Shown piece after piece: positions 1 to 7,606 of a stretch of DNA of 64,000 nt. The notes below the pieces were generated by a model. That model ran no database searches. It worked only from the letters and a program-made list of their open reading frames with translations, and was not told the origin of the DNA. Both the position numbers and the translations under genes were made by a program. This stretch comes from Phocaeicola vulgatus ATCC 8482 (lineage in GTDB: Bacteria; Bacteroidota; Bacteroidia; Bacteroidales; Bacteroidaceae): the NCBI RefSeq assembly GCF_000012825.1, contig NC_009614.1:1426001-1490000 (forward strand). Reading direction: 5' to 3'. Position 1 is the first letter of the stretch, and every line of letters begins with the position of its first letter.

Positions 1-882
1 CGAAAAATGACGTTTACGCAGATGCGGAATCACTTCGTGACAGAACCATGCCACGGCATCCAGATTGGGAAAATGATCCTCACTTCCCACAAAAGTCAGG
101 CGTCCGCTTTGGACCGGAACAAAAGGCTGTTCCAGCCTGTCACCCACTTGCACCACAGCCGGAGAAGTGTAGATATGGTCTTTCCGTCCTATGAAGTCCT
201 CCATAATTTTACGGTCTACTTCAGTCAGAACAATAACATCTTTATATTTCAATAATGCACTGCGCTCAAAATCCTTTGCTATATGAAACAACATCCTGTC
301 ACCGGCAGTCTGTTCCCTGAACAAAGTAATCTCCTTTTCATTACGGATGTAGCGGAGTTCATGATGCACAAAAATAGTCTGTACATTTTCAGGCAACAAG
401 AATCCCAATGACAACAGTTCATAAAACTCTACTTGAATAATATCAAAACCTGAATGAGCCACCTGAGAAACATACTCCACATACCCCTGGTCTAGCGGCT
501 GGAAACAAGAGCTGAACAAAGTACTCTTTCCCCGTACTAAATCCACAACTTCGCCCGTTTCATCCGTCCATATCTGTTGCCGGTTCATTTTACGGGTTAC
601 AGACGCATGTATCTTTTGCAGCCATTTATAATAAAAAGGATGTTTAATTTTGGGTAATCTGACAGTTTTAGTTTTAGGAGTATAAATAAAGAAATCCACA
701 TTATCCCAAATTTTCTTCAATGACTCTACATCTTGCATACGTCTCCCTGTTTCAGGATAAAGCAATACAGATACGGCCATCTTATGACGCAGATATTCCA
801 CCATATTAAAGAAAGCTTGATTACCGCCCGAATCCAGCGGATAAGGAATGTACGGAATAATAAAAAGAATTTTCTTTCTCAT
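1..882 (-). CDS. Glycosyltransferase, group 1 (GT4-like), C-terminus cut by window edge
   Basis: The frame is open from an ATG at 882 to base 1, so 294 codons are visible and the C-terminal part lies outside the window. The N-terminus (MRKKILFIIPYIPYPLDSGG) is the typical first beta-strand and glycine loop of a GT-B fold transferase that scans for a gap-rich donor pocket, followed by text such as IIQVEFYELLSLG, which is common in GT4 enzymes of exopolysaccharide or LPS clusters. A cytoplasmic role in adding a sugar to a lipid-linked or LPS glycan is inferred; donor and acceptor cannot be told. A minus-strand TATCTTTG box at 969-962 gives it a promoter, divergent from the GT2 gene at 1128. Confidence 0.75.
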   Translation of the reverse strand, partial: MRKKILFIIPYIPYPLDSGGNQAFFNMVEYLRHKMAVSVLLYPETGRRMQDVESLKKIWDNVDFFIYTPKTKTVRLPKIKHPFYYKWLQKIHASVTRKMNRQQIWTDETGEVVDLVRGKSTLFSSCFQPLDQGYVEYVSQVAHSGFDIIQVEFYELLSLGFLLPENVQTIFVHHELRYIRNEKEITLFREQTAGDRMLFHIAKDFERSALLKYKDVIVLTEVDRKIMEDFIGRKDHIYTSPAVVQVGDRLEQPFVPVQSGRLTFVGSEDHFPNLDAVAWFCHEVIPHLRKRHFS

Positions 883-961
883 ACTAATTGAATTTAAACA
901 ATAGTCTAATGTCTAATTTAATTTTTAGTTTAATACAGCAAATGCTATGTAGTGTATAATG

Positions 962-969
962 CAAAGATA
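962..969 (-). promoter_or_regulatory. Promoter -7 box for the partial glycosyltransferase
   Basis: TATCTTTG on the minus strand matches the Bacteroides -7 consensus TAnnTTTG and lies about 80 bp upstream of the ATG at 882. It is back to back with the promoter of the gene at 1128. Confidence 0.5.
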
Positions 970-1061
970 CAAGAAAGACTGCATACTAAAATGTTAATTA
1001 TCGTTTCTTTTTAAAAGTTCAACAAAATTCCTGTTTTTTGAAAAAAAAACAAAGAAGCAAC

Positions 1062-1092
1062 TTGTTTATTTACCTGTATAACATTACATTTG
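1062..1092 (+). promoter_or_regulatory. Promoter for the GT2 gene at 1128
   Basis: A perfect -7 box TACATTTG (1085-1092) sits 20 bp after a TTG (1062-1064) that fits the -33 element. The start codon follows 35 bp downstream. Confidence 0.6.
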
Positions 1093-1127
1093 TAGAAATA
1101 AAACAAGAACTAACTTAACAATAAAGC

Positions 1128-2117
1128 ATGAATGCACTTCCCTTGGTCAGTGTAGTGGTACCTAATTATAATTATAAACGATACCTCAATCTACGAATTC
1201 AGAGTATTCTGCAACAGACCTATCAGAATATCGAACTGATTTTACTTGATGATGCCTCAACAGACGGTAGCGAAGAGGTATTATCGGACTATCAAGACCA
1301 TGCCAAAGTGAGCCATATTCTATTAAACGAACACAACACCGGAAATCCATTTAAACAATGGTTTAAAGGCATGCAATTAGCCAAAGGAAAATATATATGG
1401 ATAGCCGAAGCCGATGACTTGTGTGAGCTTACTTTTTTAGAGAAAGTAGTTCCTTTAATGGAGAAATACCAACAAGCCGCCGTATGCTTTGCCGGTTCCA
1501 AGTATATTGATAAAGACGGTAATGTGCTGAGTTACGACATGAACAAATGGAAATCTGCCATACCTCCATACGCCGTATTCAATGGGAAGACTTATGCCGA
1601 ACATAACCTTTACTGGCGCAGCTATATAGCCAATGCAAGCTCGGCCATTTTCAGAAAAAGCATGGTAAATGCCCAAAATATGGAACAATGCCTGCAAATG
1701 CGCTACAGCGGCGACTGGCTGTTCTGGTTTTATATGGCAATGCAAGGAGACATTATAGAAAGATATGAAGTACTGAACTACTTCAGACAACATAACCAGA
1801 AAGTTACCGTCAAAGCTGAAAACAACGGAGGGGGTAAGAGCGAAGATATTGAGATAGTACGCATTATGGAACAACACCTTACCCACCTGAGCAGATACAA
1901 ACGGTGCATACGAAGGGGAATGCTTTACAACCGCATTGCCAAACTAAGCACAACAGACCGGGTAAAACTGCAATTATGGGAACTCCTCCGGCAGAAATTA
2001 AACGGAACGCGGAAAGACGGACGTCTGGAGCGCCTCAACCGGATAGCACGGCTATTCTGTCCTTTTGTTCTGACTATGAAAAGAGACCGCCTTACTCCTT
2101 CCCGAGAAATAGGATAA
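1128..2117 (+). CDS. Glycosyltransferase family 2
   Basis: A 329-residue cytoplasmic GT-A fold enzyme. It begins with PLVSVVVPNYNYKRYL, followed by the nucleotide-binding DDASTDGS near residue 41 and an EADD metal-binding motif near residue 93, all typical of GT2 enzymes that transfer a sugar from a nucleotide-sugar donor. No membrane segment is seen, so it most likely works at the inner face of the membrane on a lipid-linked glycan. It lies between a GT4 gene and an LtaS-like gene, but a terminator-like hairpin and a separate promoter follow it, so it is probably transcribed alone. The exact sugar is unknown. Confidence 0.85.
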   Translation: MNALPLVSVVVPNYNYKRYLNLRIQSILQQTYQNIELILLDDASTDGSEEVLSDYQDHAKVSHILLNEHNTGNPFKQWFKGMQLAKGKYIWIAEADDLCELTFLEKVVPLMEKYQQAAVCFAGSKYIDKDGNVLSYDMNKWKSAIPPYAVFNGKTYAEHNLYWRSYIANASSAIFRKSMVNAQNMEQCLQMRYSGDWLFWFYMAMQGDIIERYEVLNYFRQHNQKVTVKAENNGGGKSEDIEIVRIMEQHLTHLSRYKRCIRRGMLYNRIAKLSTTDRVKLQLWELLRQKLNGTRKDGRLERLNRIARLFCPFVLTMKRDRLTPSREIG

Positions 2118-2178
2118 GAAACGGAAACTGCTTGCCCATATTTTCGGGCGGACTCACATGTCTGCCCCTAAAGTGAAC

Positions 2179-2200
2179 AAATTGGCAGCCAATTTTACTT
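2179..2200 (+). terminator. Hairpin terminator after the GT2 gene
   Basis: A 7-bp stem AAATTGG/CCAATTT with a 3-nt loop is followed by TACTTTT. A second hairpin with an 8-bp stem (2146-2153 with 2160-2167) lies just upstream. Confidence 0.5.
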
Positions 2201-2215
2201 TTGGCATACCCTCTT

Positions 2216-2245
2216 TTGATATTTCTAAAATTCTGTTTACCTTTG
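2216..2245 (+). promoter_or_regulatory. Promoter for the LtaS-like gene at 2275
   Basis: TTG (2216-2218), a 19-bp spacer and a perfect -7 box TACCTTTG (2238-2245). The ATG at 2275 follows 29 bp later. Confidence 0.6.
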
Positions 2246-2274
2246 TTGTCAATCATCCGGATTGATTCAAACAA

Positions 2275-4323
2275 ATGCAAACTTTACTAAAACAAATGAA
2301 ATATCTCCGTTCACTCATGCAGCAATCTGTAACAGCATGTAAGAATCAGGCTAAGCTTATCCAACAGTTTACTCTTTCTTTACTTTACTTATTAATCATA
2401 CATATAGTTGCTTTACTTTTTTTCTTCCTGTTCCGGCTTGTCCTGTTCACCTCAATAGATTATCAGTTTCCTCCCGATATACAAAACAACTTTCTCATGC
2501 AAGCCACTGCATTTATAAAAGGGCTATGGTTTGACAATGTTATAGCTTGCTACATATTGCTGTTACCATTAGTCATTTTATGGATAACTGCTCTCTGCAA
2601 CTATCACTCCAAGTGGGTATTCAGATTTATCTCTATCTTTTTCATTCTATTTTATTCACTGTCGTTCATTATTTCGGCAGCCAACATCCCTTATTTCTCC
2701 TATTTTTTTAAGACAATCAATTCTTCCATTTACAATTGGTTCGGATATGGAGCCACTACTGCCGGAATGGTATTGGGTGAGACATCGTTCTATTTCCCTA
2801 TTTTTCTAGGACTGATATCTATTCTTCTGCTGTCAGGAAGTGTACTACGGTTATCTTCTTATTTCTATCATCTCATCAATTCGAAATCTACTTCCATCAG
2901 CCCGATAAACCGCCTATGTATATTCGCCGCCGGTGCTGTTTGTATAGGACTTTGTCTATTCGGAATACGGGGACGCATGGGATATAACCCCATCAGGGTA
3001 AGTCAAGCATACTATTGTACCGATCCATTCCTGAATCAGCTAGGGGTTAATCCTGTCTTTAATCTACTTACCAGCACACTGGATGATAACCGTAAGGAAA
3101 ACCGCTATCTTCACCTGATGCCGGAACAGGAGGCAATAACCAATATGCAAAGTATATTGCAAAGAAAAGGAATAGAAGGCATCTCCCCCATTGCACGTGA
3201 AGTGAAATGCGCAGCCGTCCCTACACAAAAGAATGTTGTTCTTATTTTCATGGAATCGATGTCGGCCAACTTGATGGAGCATTTCGGATCTACCAAAAAA
3301 CTGACTCCTTTCCTAGACAGCCTTTATCTGGAATCTCTCAGTTTTGACCATTTTTATTCAGCGGGCATACATACCAACCACGGAATGTATGCCACCCTCT
3401 ACTCTTTCCCTGCCATCATGAAAAGGAATGCCATGAAAGGAGCAGTGGTACCTGTCTATTCGGGATTGCCCACCGTATTAAAGGATAATGGCTATCGGAA
3501 CCTGTTCTTCATGACGCACGAATCACAATACGATAATATGAACGCTTTTCTCCGCACTAACGGATTTGATGAAATATATGCACAAGAAAACTACCCAAAG
3601 GATAAAGTCGTTAACAGCTTTGGTGTACAAGACGATTTCCTATATCAATATGCCTTGCCCATTCTGAACAAAAGAGCAGAAGAAAGACAACCTTTCTTTA
3701 CCGTATTGCTTTCTATCAGCAACCATCCCTCGTATGTGATACCTGACTATTTCAAACCACACAGCACAAAGCTTGAAGATCAGATTGTGGAATACGCGGA
3801 CTGGGCCATCCGGCAATTCATGCAAGAAGCACGCAAACAACCTTGGTTTGAAAATACAATCTTTGTTTTGCTGGGTGACCATGGGAAATTGGTAGGAAGT
3901 CCGGACTGTGAAATACCACAATCCTACAACCATGTCCCACTAATGATTTACGGAAAAGGCATCAAGCCCGAAATCAGACAAGAGCCGGGCGGCCAGACTG
4001 ATGTGGCACCGACTTTACTCGGACTGCTGAACATGAGTTATACCCAAAACGACTTCGGCATAAATTTGTTAACAGAACAACGCCCGTATGTCTATTTCTC
4101 CGCCGATAATTTGATAGCGGCTACAGATACAACCCACCTATATATTTATTCTCCACATGACCGGCAGGAATTCAAATATAAGAAGCAAGGAAATGCCTTG
4201 CAACTTGTAACAGGGGAGGACAGTACATTCTACGTGATGAAAAAATACTGTTTCTCCACATTGCAGAGTGCGGAGTATCTGGTAAAAGAGCACAAGACTG
4301 TCAATAAAGCTACCGGACAATAA
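2275..4323 (+). CDS. LtaS-like sulfatase-fold phosphotransferase (LTA synthase family membrane protein)
   Basis: A 682-residue inner-membrane protein: about five hydrophobic segments in residues 35-240, then a periplasmic alkaline-phosphatase-fold domain. Visible active-site features of the LTA synthase/sulfatase superfamily are the metal-binding Glu of FMESMS (about residue 327), the nucleophile Thr in HTNHG (about residue 367) and the LGDHG Asp-His pair (535-536). In Gram-positives this family transfers phosphoglycerol from phosphatidylglycerol; Gram-negative relatives (OpgB, EptA-type) put phosphoglycerol or phosphoethanolamine on periplasmic glycans or lipid A. Here the acceptor is unknown, but glycosyltransferases surround the gene. 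An in-frame ATG at 2296 is an alternative start. A related gene lies at 7607. Confidence 0.85.
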   Translation: MQTLLKQMKYLRSLMQQSVTACKNQAKLIQQFTLSLLYLLIIHIVALLFFFLFRLVLFTSIDYQFPPDIQNNFLMQATAFIKGLWFDNVIACYILLLPLVILWITALCNYHSKWVFRFISIFFILFYSLSFIISAANIPYFSYFFKTINSSIYNWFGYGATTAGMVLGETSFYFPIFLGLISILLLSGSVLRLSSYFYHLINSKSTSISPINRLCIFAAGAVCIGLCLFGIRGRMGYNPIRVSQAYYCTDPFLNQLGVNPVFNLLTSTLDDNRKENRYLHLMPEQEAITNMQSILQRKGIEGISPIAREVKCAAVPTQKNVVLIFMESMSANLMEHFGSTKKLTPFLDSLYLESLSFDHFYSAGIHTNHGMYATLYSFPAIMKRNAMKGAVVPVYSGLPTVLKDNGYRNLFFMTHESQYDNMNAFLRTNGFDEIYAQENYPKDKVVNSFGVQDDFLYQYALPILNKRAEERQPFFTVLLSISNHPSYVIPDYFKPHSTKLEDQIVEYADWAIRQFMQEARKQPWFENTIFVLLGDHGKLVGSPDCEIPQSYNHVPLMIYGKGIKPEIRQEPGGQTDVAPTLLGLLNMSYTQNDFGINLLTEQRPYVYFSADNLIAATDTTHLYIYSPHDRQEFKYKKQGNALQLVTGEDSTFYVMKKYCFSTLQSAEYLVKEHKTVNKATGQ

Positions 4324-4353
4324 GGTGGGACGGGTTTCACCGCCTTGCCTTCC

Positions 4354-5301
4354 TTAACGGTCATACCCCAACTTCTCCTCGTTATAATCAGAGGCTATGT
4401 AGGTAGGACGGCCTTTGGTCTCCTTGAAAATGCGCCCCACGTACTCTCCTATAATTCCCAAAGAGAAAAGCTGGATGCCACCTAAAAAGAGCATGACAAT
4501 GATCAAAGTGGGGAAGCCGGCCGTTTCATCACCATAAAGCACGGTCTTTATCAGAAAATAAATGGCATAAATAAAACTGGAGATTGAACAGAGCACTCCG
4601 CATACCGTGGCGATGCGCAAAGGGGCGATAGAGAAAGAGGTTATCCCTTCGACAGCCAGATTCAACAGCTTGAGAAAGTTCCAGGAGGAATGGCCCATCA
4701 GCCTGTCTCCGCGATCAAATTCAATGCTTTTCTTCTGATAGCCTATCCAGCAAAACAATCCTTTTGTATAACGCTCGCATTCGCGCAGACGACGCAACGT
4801 GAGCACACAACGACGGTCCAGAAGTCTGAAATCGCCCACATTGGGCAAAATATCAATACGGCTCATCCGCTGAAGTATACCATAAAAAGCCAGAGAGAAC
4901 TGACGACGCAACCAGCTTTCCTCGCCACGGGTACGCCGTTTGGCATAAATGTCATCATATCCTTCTTCCCAATATTCCAGCATCTGGTCTACCAGTTCCG
5001 GAGGGTCCTGCAAATCAGCATCCATCACAACGCAGCAATCGCCGGTGGCGTAATCAAAACCCGCCAGCATGGCTACCTCTTTACCAAAGTTACGCGAAAG
5101 GTTGACATAATTCACCCGCTTGTCCTGCTGCCTCAGCCGGCGGAGGCATTCCAGCGTAGTGTCGCTGCTGCCATCATTGACAAACAGGATTTCCCACTCA
5201 TAAACGGCATTGCGGTTGACAAGCTCTATCAAACGTTGATACAGAGTGGGCAGCATCGCTTCCTCATTATATACCGGAATCAAAAGAGTCACTTTCTTCA
5301 T
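4354..5301 (-). CDS. Polyprenyl-phosphate glycosyltransferase, GtrB-like (GT2)
   Basis: A GT2 enzyme of the dolichol-phosphate-mannose-synthase/GtrB type. It opens with MKKVTLLIPVYNEEAMLPTL, has the NDGSSD nucleotide-binding motif near residue 44 and the catalytic MDADLQDPPEL motif near residue 95, and ends with two membrane segments (about residues 225-290), the layout of GtrB. It is expected to load a sugar onto undecaprenyl phosphate at the cytoplasmic face. I chose the ATG at 5301; six more residues are possible from 5319. It follows the GtrA gene, in line with the usual GtrA-GtrB pairing. Confidence 0.85.
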   Translation of the reverse strand: MKKVTLLIPVYNEEAMLPTLYQRLIELVNRNAVYEWEILFVNDGSSDTTLECLRRLRQQDKRVNYVNLSRNFGKEVAMLAGFDYATGDCCVVMDADLQDPPELVDQMLEYWEEGYDDIYAKRRTRGEESWLRRQFSLAFYGILQRMSRIDILPNVGDFRLLDRRCVLTLRRLRECERYTKGLFCWIGYQKKSIEFDRGDRLMGHSSWNFLKLLNLAVEGITSFSIAPLRIATVCGVLCSISSFIYAIYFLIKTVLYGDETAGFPTLIIVMLFLGGIQLFSLGIIGEYVGRIFKETKGRPTYIASDYNEEKLGYDR

Positions 5302-5337
5302 ATCATTCTTCACTATCATAAAGACTCCTCAAAGATA

Positions 5338-5718
5338 TTACTTTTGTTTGAAAACAAACCTCACTAATAAAAAATTTACCGGAATGGCAATGAGAAACAC
5401 TGGGATGGGAGCCAACGGACGGGAAAAACCCAACCGCAGAAAGAGATTCAACAATCCGATATGTATCAGATAATTTGTCAGATGTGCCCCCCCGAAGCCA
5501 AAAGCTTTCTTCCAGGAAGGAGGCTGCCCGAAAGTAAAATAAGCCGTAAGATAAAAGTTGGCAACAAAACTCAGCACATATCCCAAGGTATAGGCTACAT
5601 TGACCTGAATGAATTTTTGCAAGACAAAATAAATGCCATAGTGCAGCCCTGTAGCAAAAAGGCCTACCATTACAAATCGCAGGAACTCGGGTATCTGTTT
5701 CAGTTTATTCATTTTCAT
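5338..5718 (-). CDS. GtrA family membrane protein
   Basis: A small protein of about 126 residues with four hydrophobic segments and the family phrase FLRFVMVGLFATGLHYGIYF at the N-terminus. GtrA proteins are thought to flip the polyprenyl-phosphate sugar made by GtrB across the inner membrane. The frame is open up to 5733, but the -7 box TAACTTTG (5738-5731) covers that ATG, so translation must begin at 5718 or 5712. It is the first gene of a two-gene unit with the GtrB-like gene. Confidence 0.8.
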   Translation of the reverse strand: MKMNKLKQIPEFLRFVMVGLFATGLHYGIYFVLQKFIQVNVAYTLGYVLSFVANFYLTAYFTFGQPPSWKKAFGFGGAHLTNYLIHIGLLNLFLRLGFSRPLAPIPVFLIAIPVNFLLVRFVFKQK

Positions 5719-5730
5719 TGATTTAAAATG

Positions 5731-5738
5731 CAAAGTTA
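5731..5738 (-). promoter_or_regulatory. Promoter -7 box for gtrA-gtrB
   Basis: TAACTTTG on the minus strand. Transcription would begin near 5724, leaving a very short leader before the ATG at 5718 or 5712. Confidence 0.55.
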
Positions 5739-5760
5739 GGTATTACTAAAGAATTATTCG

Positions 5761-5768
5761 TACTTTTG
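5761..5768 (+). promoter_or_regulatory. Promoter -7 box for the GT39 gene
   Basis: Perfect TACTTTTG, 30 bp before the ATG at 5799 and divergent from the gtrA promoter 22 bp away. Confidence 0.55.
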
Positions 5769-5798
5769 CGACAGTAAATATAAAAGACCGAAAAATAT

Positions 5799-7523
5799 AT
5801 GTCAGACAAGAAAAAAGCATTTTGGTTCATAGCCTTACTAAGCACACTTGTAATAATCCCCTTTTTGGGAGAAACTATTTTTTACTCTAAAGGGGAACCG
5901 CGCGAAGCAATTGTGGCATACTCGATGTTGGAAAGCGGCAACTGGATATTGCCTTTGAACTACGGAACAGACATCGCCTATAAACCTCCTTTCCTGTATT
6001 GGTCTATTGCAGCTATTTCCGCCATTTTCGGAGGGGTGAGCGAATTCTCGTCCCGTCTGCCGTCCGCTATCGCTTTTCTAGCTATGCAGTTCGTGTTTTT
6101 CGGATTCGTAGCCCGCTATAAGGATACAAAGACAGCACTCATTACCTCCCTTTTACTGCTCACTTCATTCGAAGTGCACCGGGCGGCGGTGGCTTGCAGG
6201 CTGGATATGCTACAGGTTTCCTTCATCGTCATCTCACTTTGCTTACTATTTCGCTGGGACGAAAAAGGCTGCAAGGGAATACCTTGGACGGCTGTCGTGC
6301 TGATGGCATGCGGCACGCTGACCAAAGGACCTGTGGGTTCTATATTCCCCTGTATGTGTATCGGTATTTACCAGCTGATACGGGGACGCTCATTCGGCAA
6401 GACTTTCCTTTCCTTATTCGGAATCGGGCTGCTTTCCCTTATTCCATTGGGAATCTGGTTTTATGCGGCCTGGCTACAGGGAGGACAGCCGTTTATGGAC
6501 CTGATGCTGGAGGAAAACACCGGACGCTTTGTCGGCAAAATGTCATACCCGTCGCATCACAACCCTTTATGGTATAACTTCCTGACCATTATATGGGGGT
6601 GGACACCTTGGACATTGGTCTTGCTTATCTCACTATTCGGACTGAAATGGAATGAAATGCACCTGCTGCCCGCAGGAAACTCTTTCACCGGACGCATCAG
6701 GAAGGTTTGGGATAACATCCGCTCACAATCCCCCATACAGCTGTTTATCTGGATAGTGATTATCGCTATTTTTGTCTTCTATTGTATTCCTAAAAGCAAA
6801 CGCAGCGTCTATTTATTGCCTATCTATCCATTTATGGCTGTACTGATTGCCCAGTATCTGGAGGCGTTAATGCAAAAAGGGGCGAAAGTGTTCAAAATAT
6901 CGGCTTATATCTTCGCCTCGCTCTGTTTGTTACTCACCGTGGTGTTTTTTGCTGTACGCTGTCAGATGATACCGGACAGCATATGGGGCAACGGACGTCA
7001 TGCTGCCGAAAACATAGCGTTTATGCAAGCTTTGGAAAGCACGTCCTTTTCTATTTCCAAATGGCTGATTATAGTATTGCCGGTAGTGGCTGCCATCTGT
7101 ACATTAAGGCTGGTTATCAAAAAAAGTAGTACGGGGTCACTCCTCTATGGAATCACCGGTTGTGTTCTTTGCCTGTTTGTCGCTTTAGACGGGGTATATC
7201 AGCCAACAATACTAGCTGTAAAATCCGATAAGCATCTGGCAGAGGATATCAGAAAACAGGTGCCTGAAGGAGTCGTTTATTCATATACAGACAGAATGAT
7301 ACGGTTTTATTGTACAAATTATTATATGAATAACCAAATGCGGAATTTCACACTGGAAAATCCGCAAGAAGGGTATGTCATACTTTCTGCAAATGCACAA
7401 GAGGAGTTTTTAAAGAATTACAATGCAAAGTATCAGCTGGAAGAGGTCTTCCATACAGATTACAGAAGTTGCGACTTACGCAATACGGTAATCATGTACA
7501 AGTTCAACGAGAAACGGAAATAG
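5799..7523 (+). CDS. GT39/ArnT-like integral membrane glycosyltransferase
   Basis: A 574-residue protein with about a dozen hydrophobic segments. The first periplasmic loop carries the ArnT/PMT signature: KGEPREAIVAYSMLESGNWI near residue 30 and AYKPPFLYW near residue 62. These enzymes take a sugar from a polyprenyl-phosphate carrier and put it on a periplasmic acceptor such as lipid A, a glycan or a protein. A GtrA/GtrB pair, which would make and flip such a donor, is divergently encoded next to it. Sugar and acceptor are not known. Transcription ends at a strong hairpin at 7552-7598. Confidence 0.85.
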   Translation: MSDKKKAFWFIALLSTLVIIPFLGETIFYSKGEPREAIVAYSMLESGNWILPLNYGTDIAYKPPFLYWSIAAISAIFGGVSEFSSRLPSAIAFLAMQFVFFGFVARYKDTKTALITSLLLLTSFEVHRAAVACRLDMLQVSFIVISLCLLFRWDEKGCKGIPWTAVVLMACGTLTKGPVGSIFPCMCIGIYQLIRGRSFGKTFLSLFGIGLLSLIPLGIWFYAAWLQGGQPFMDLMLEENTGRFVGKMSYPSHHNPLWYNFLTIIWGWTPWTLVLLISLFGLKWNEMHLLPAGNSFTGRIRKVWDNIRSQSPIQLFIWIVIIAIFVFYCIPKSKRSVYLLPIYPFMAVLIAQYLEALMQKGAKVFKISAYIFASLCLLLTVVFFAVRCQMIPDSIWGNGRHAAENIAFMQALESTSFSISKWLIIVLPVVAAICTLRLVIKKSSTGSLLYGITGCVLCLFVALDGVYQPTILAVKSDKHLAEDIRKQVPEGVVYSYTDRMIRFYCTNYYMNNQMRNFTLENPQEGYVILSANAQEEFLKNYNAKYQLEEVFHTDYRSCDLRNTVIMYKFNEKRK

Positions 7524-7551
7524 TTATATCCGGCAGATTCTGCACCGATTG

Positions 7552-7598
7552 GGACGCGGACTATATGAATCAGTATGGAATTCATATAGTCCGCGTCC
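7552..7598. terminator. Bidirectional terminator between convergent genes
   Basis: A perfect 19-bp inverted repeat (7552-7570 with 7580-7598) and a 9-nt loop, in the 83-bp gap between the GT39 gene and the minus-strand LtaS-like gene. Confidence 0.7.
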
Positions 7599-7606
7599 AA
7601 GTTTTA

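Noticed and set aside
7-255. Plus-strand frame at the left edge
   Set aside because: Antisense to the partial glycosyltransferase, which reads well over 294 codons.
4690-5367. Plus-strand open frame of 225 codons
   Set aside because: It is antisense to the GtrB-like gene, whose motifs are clear, and its own translation has no family pattern.
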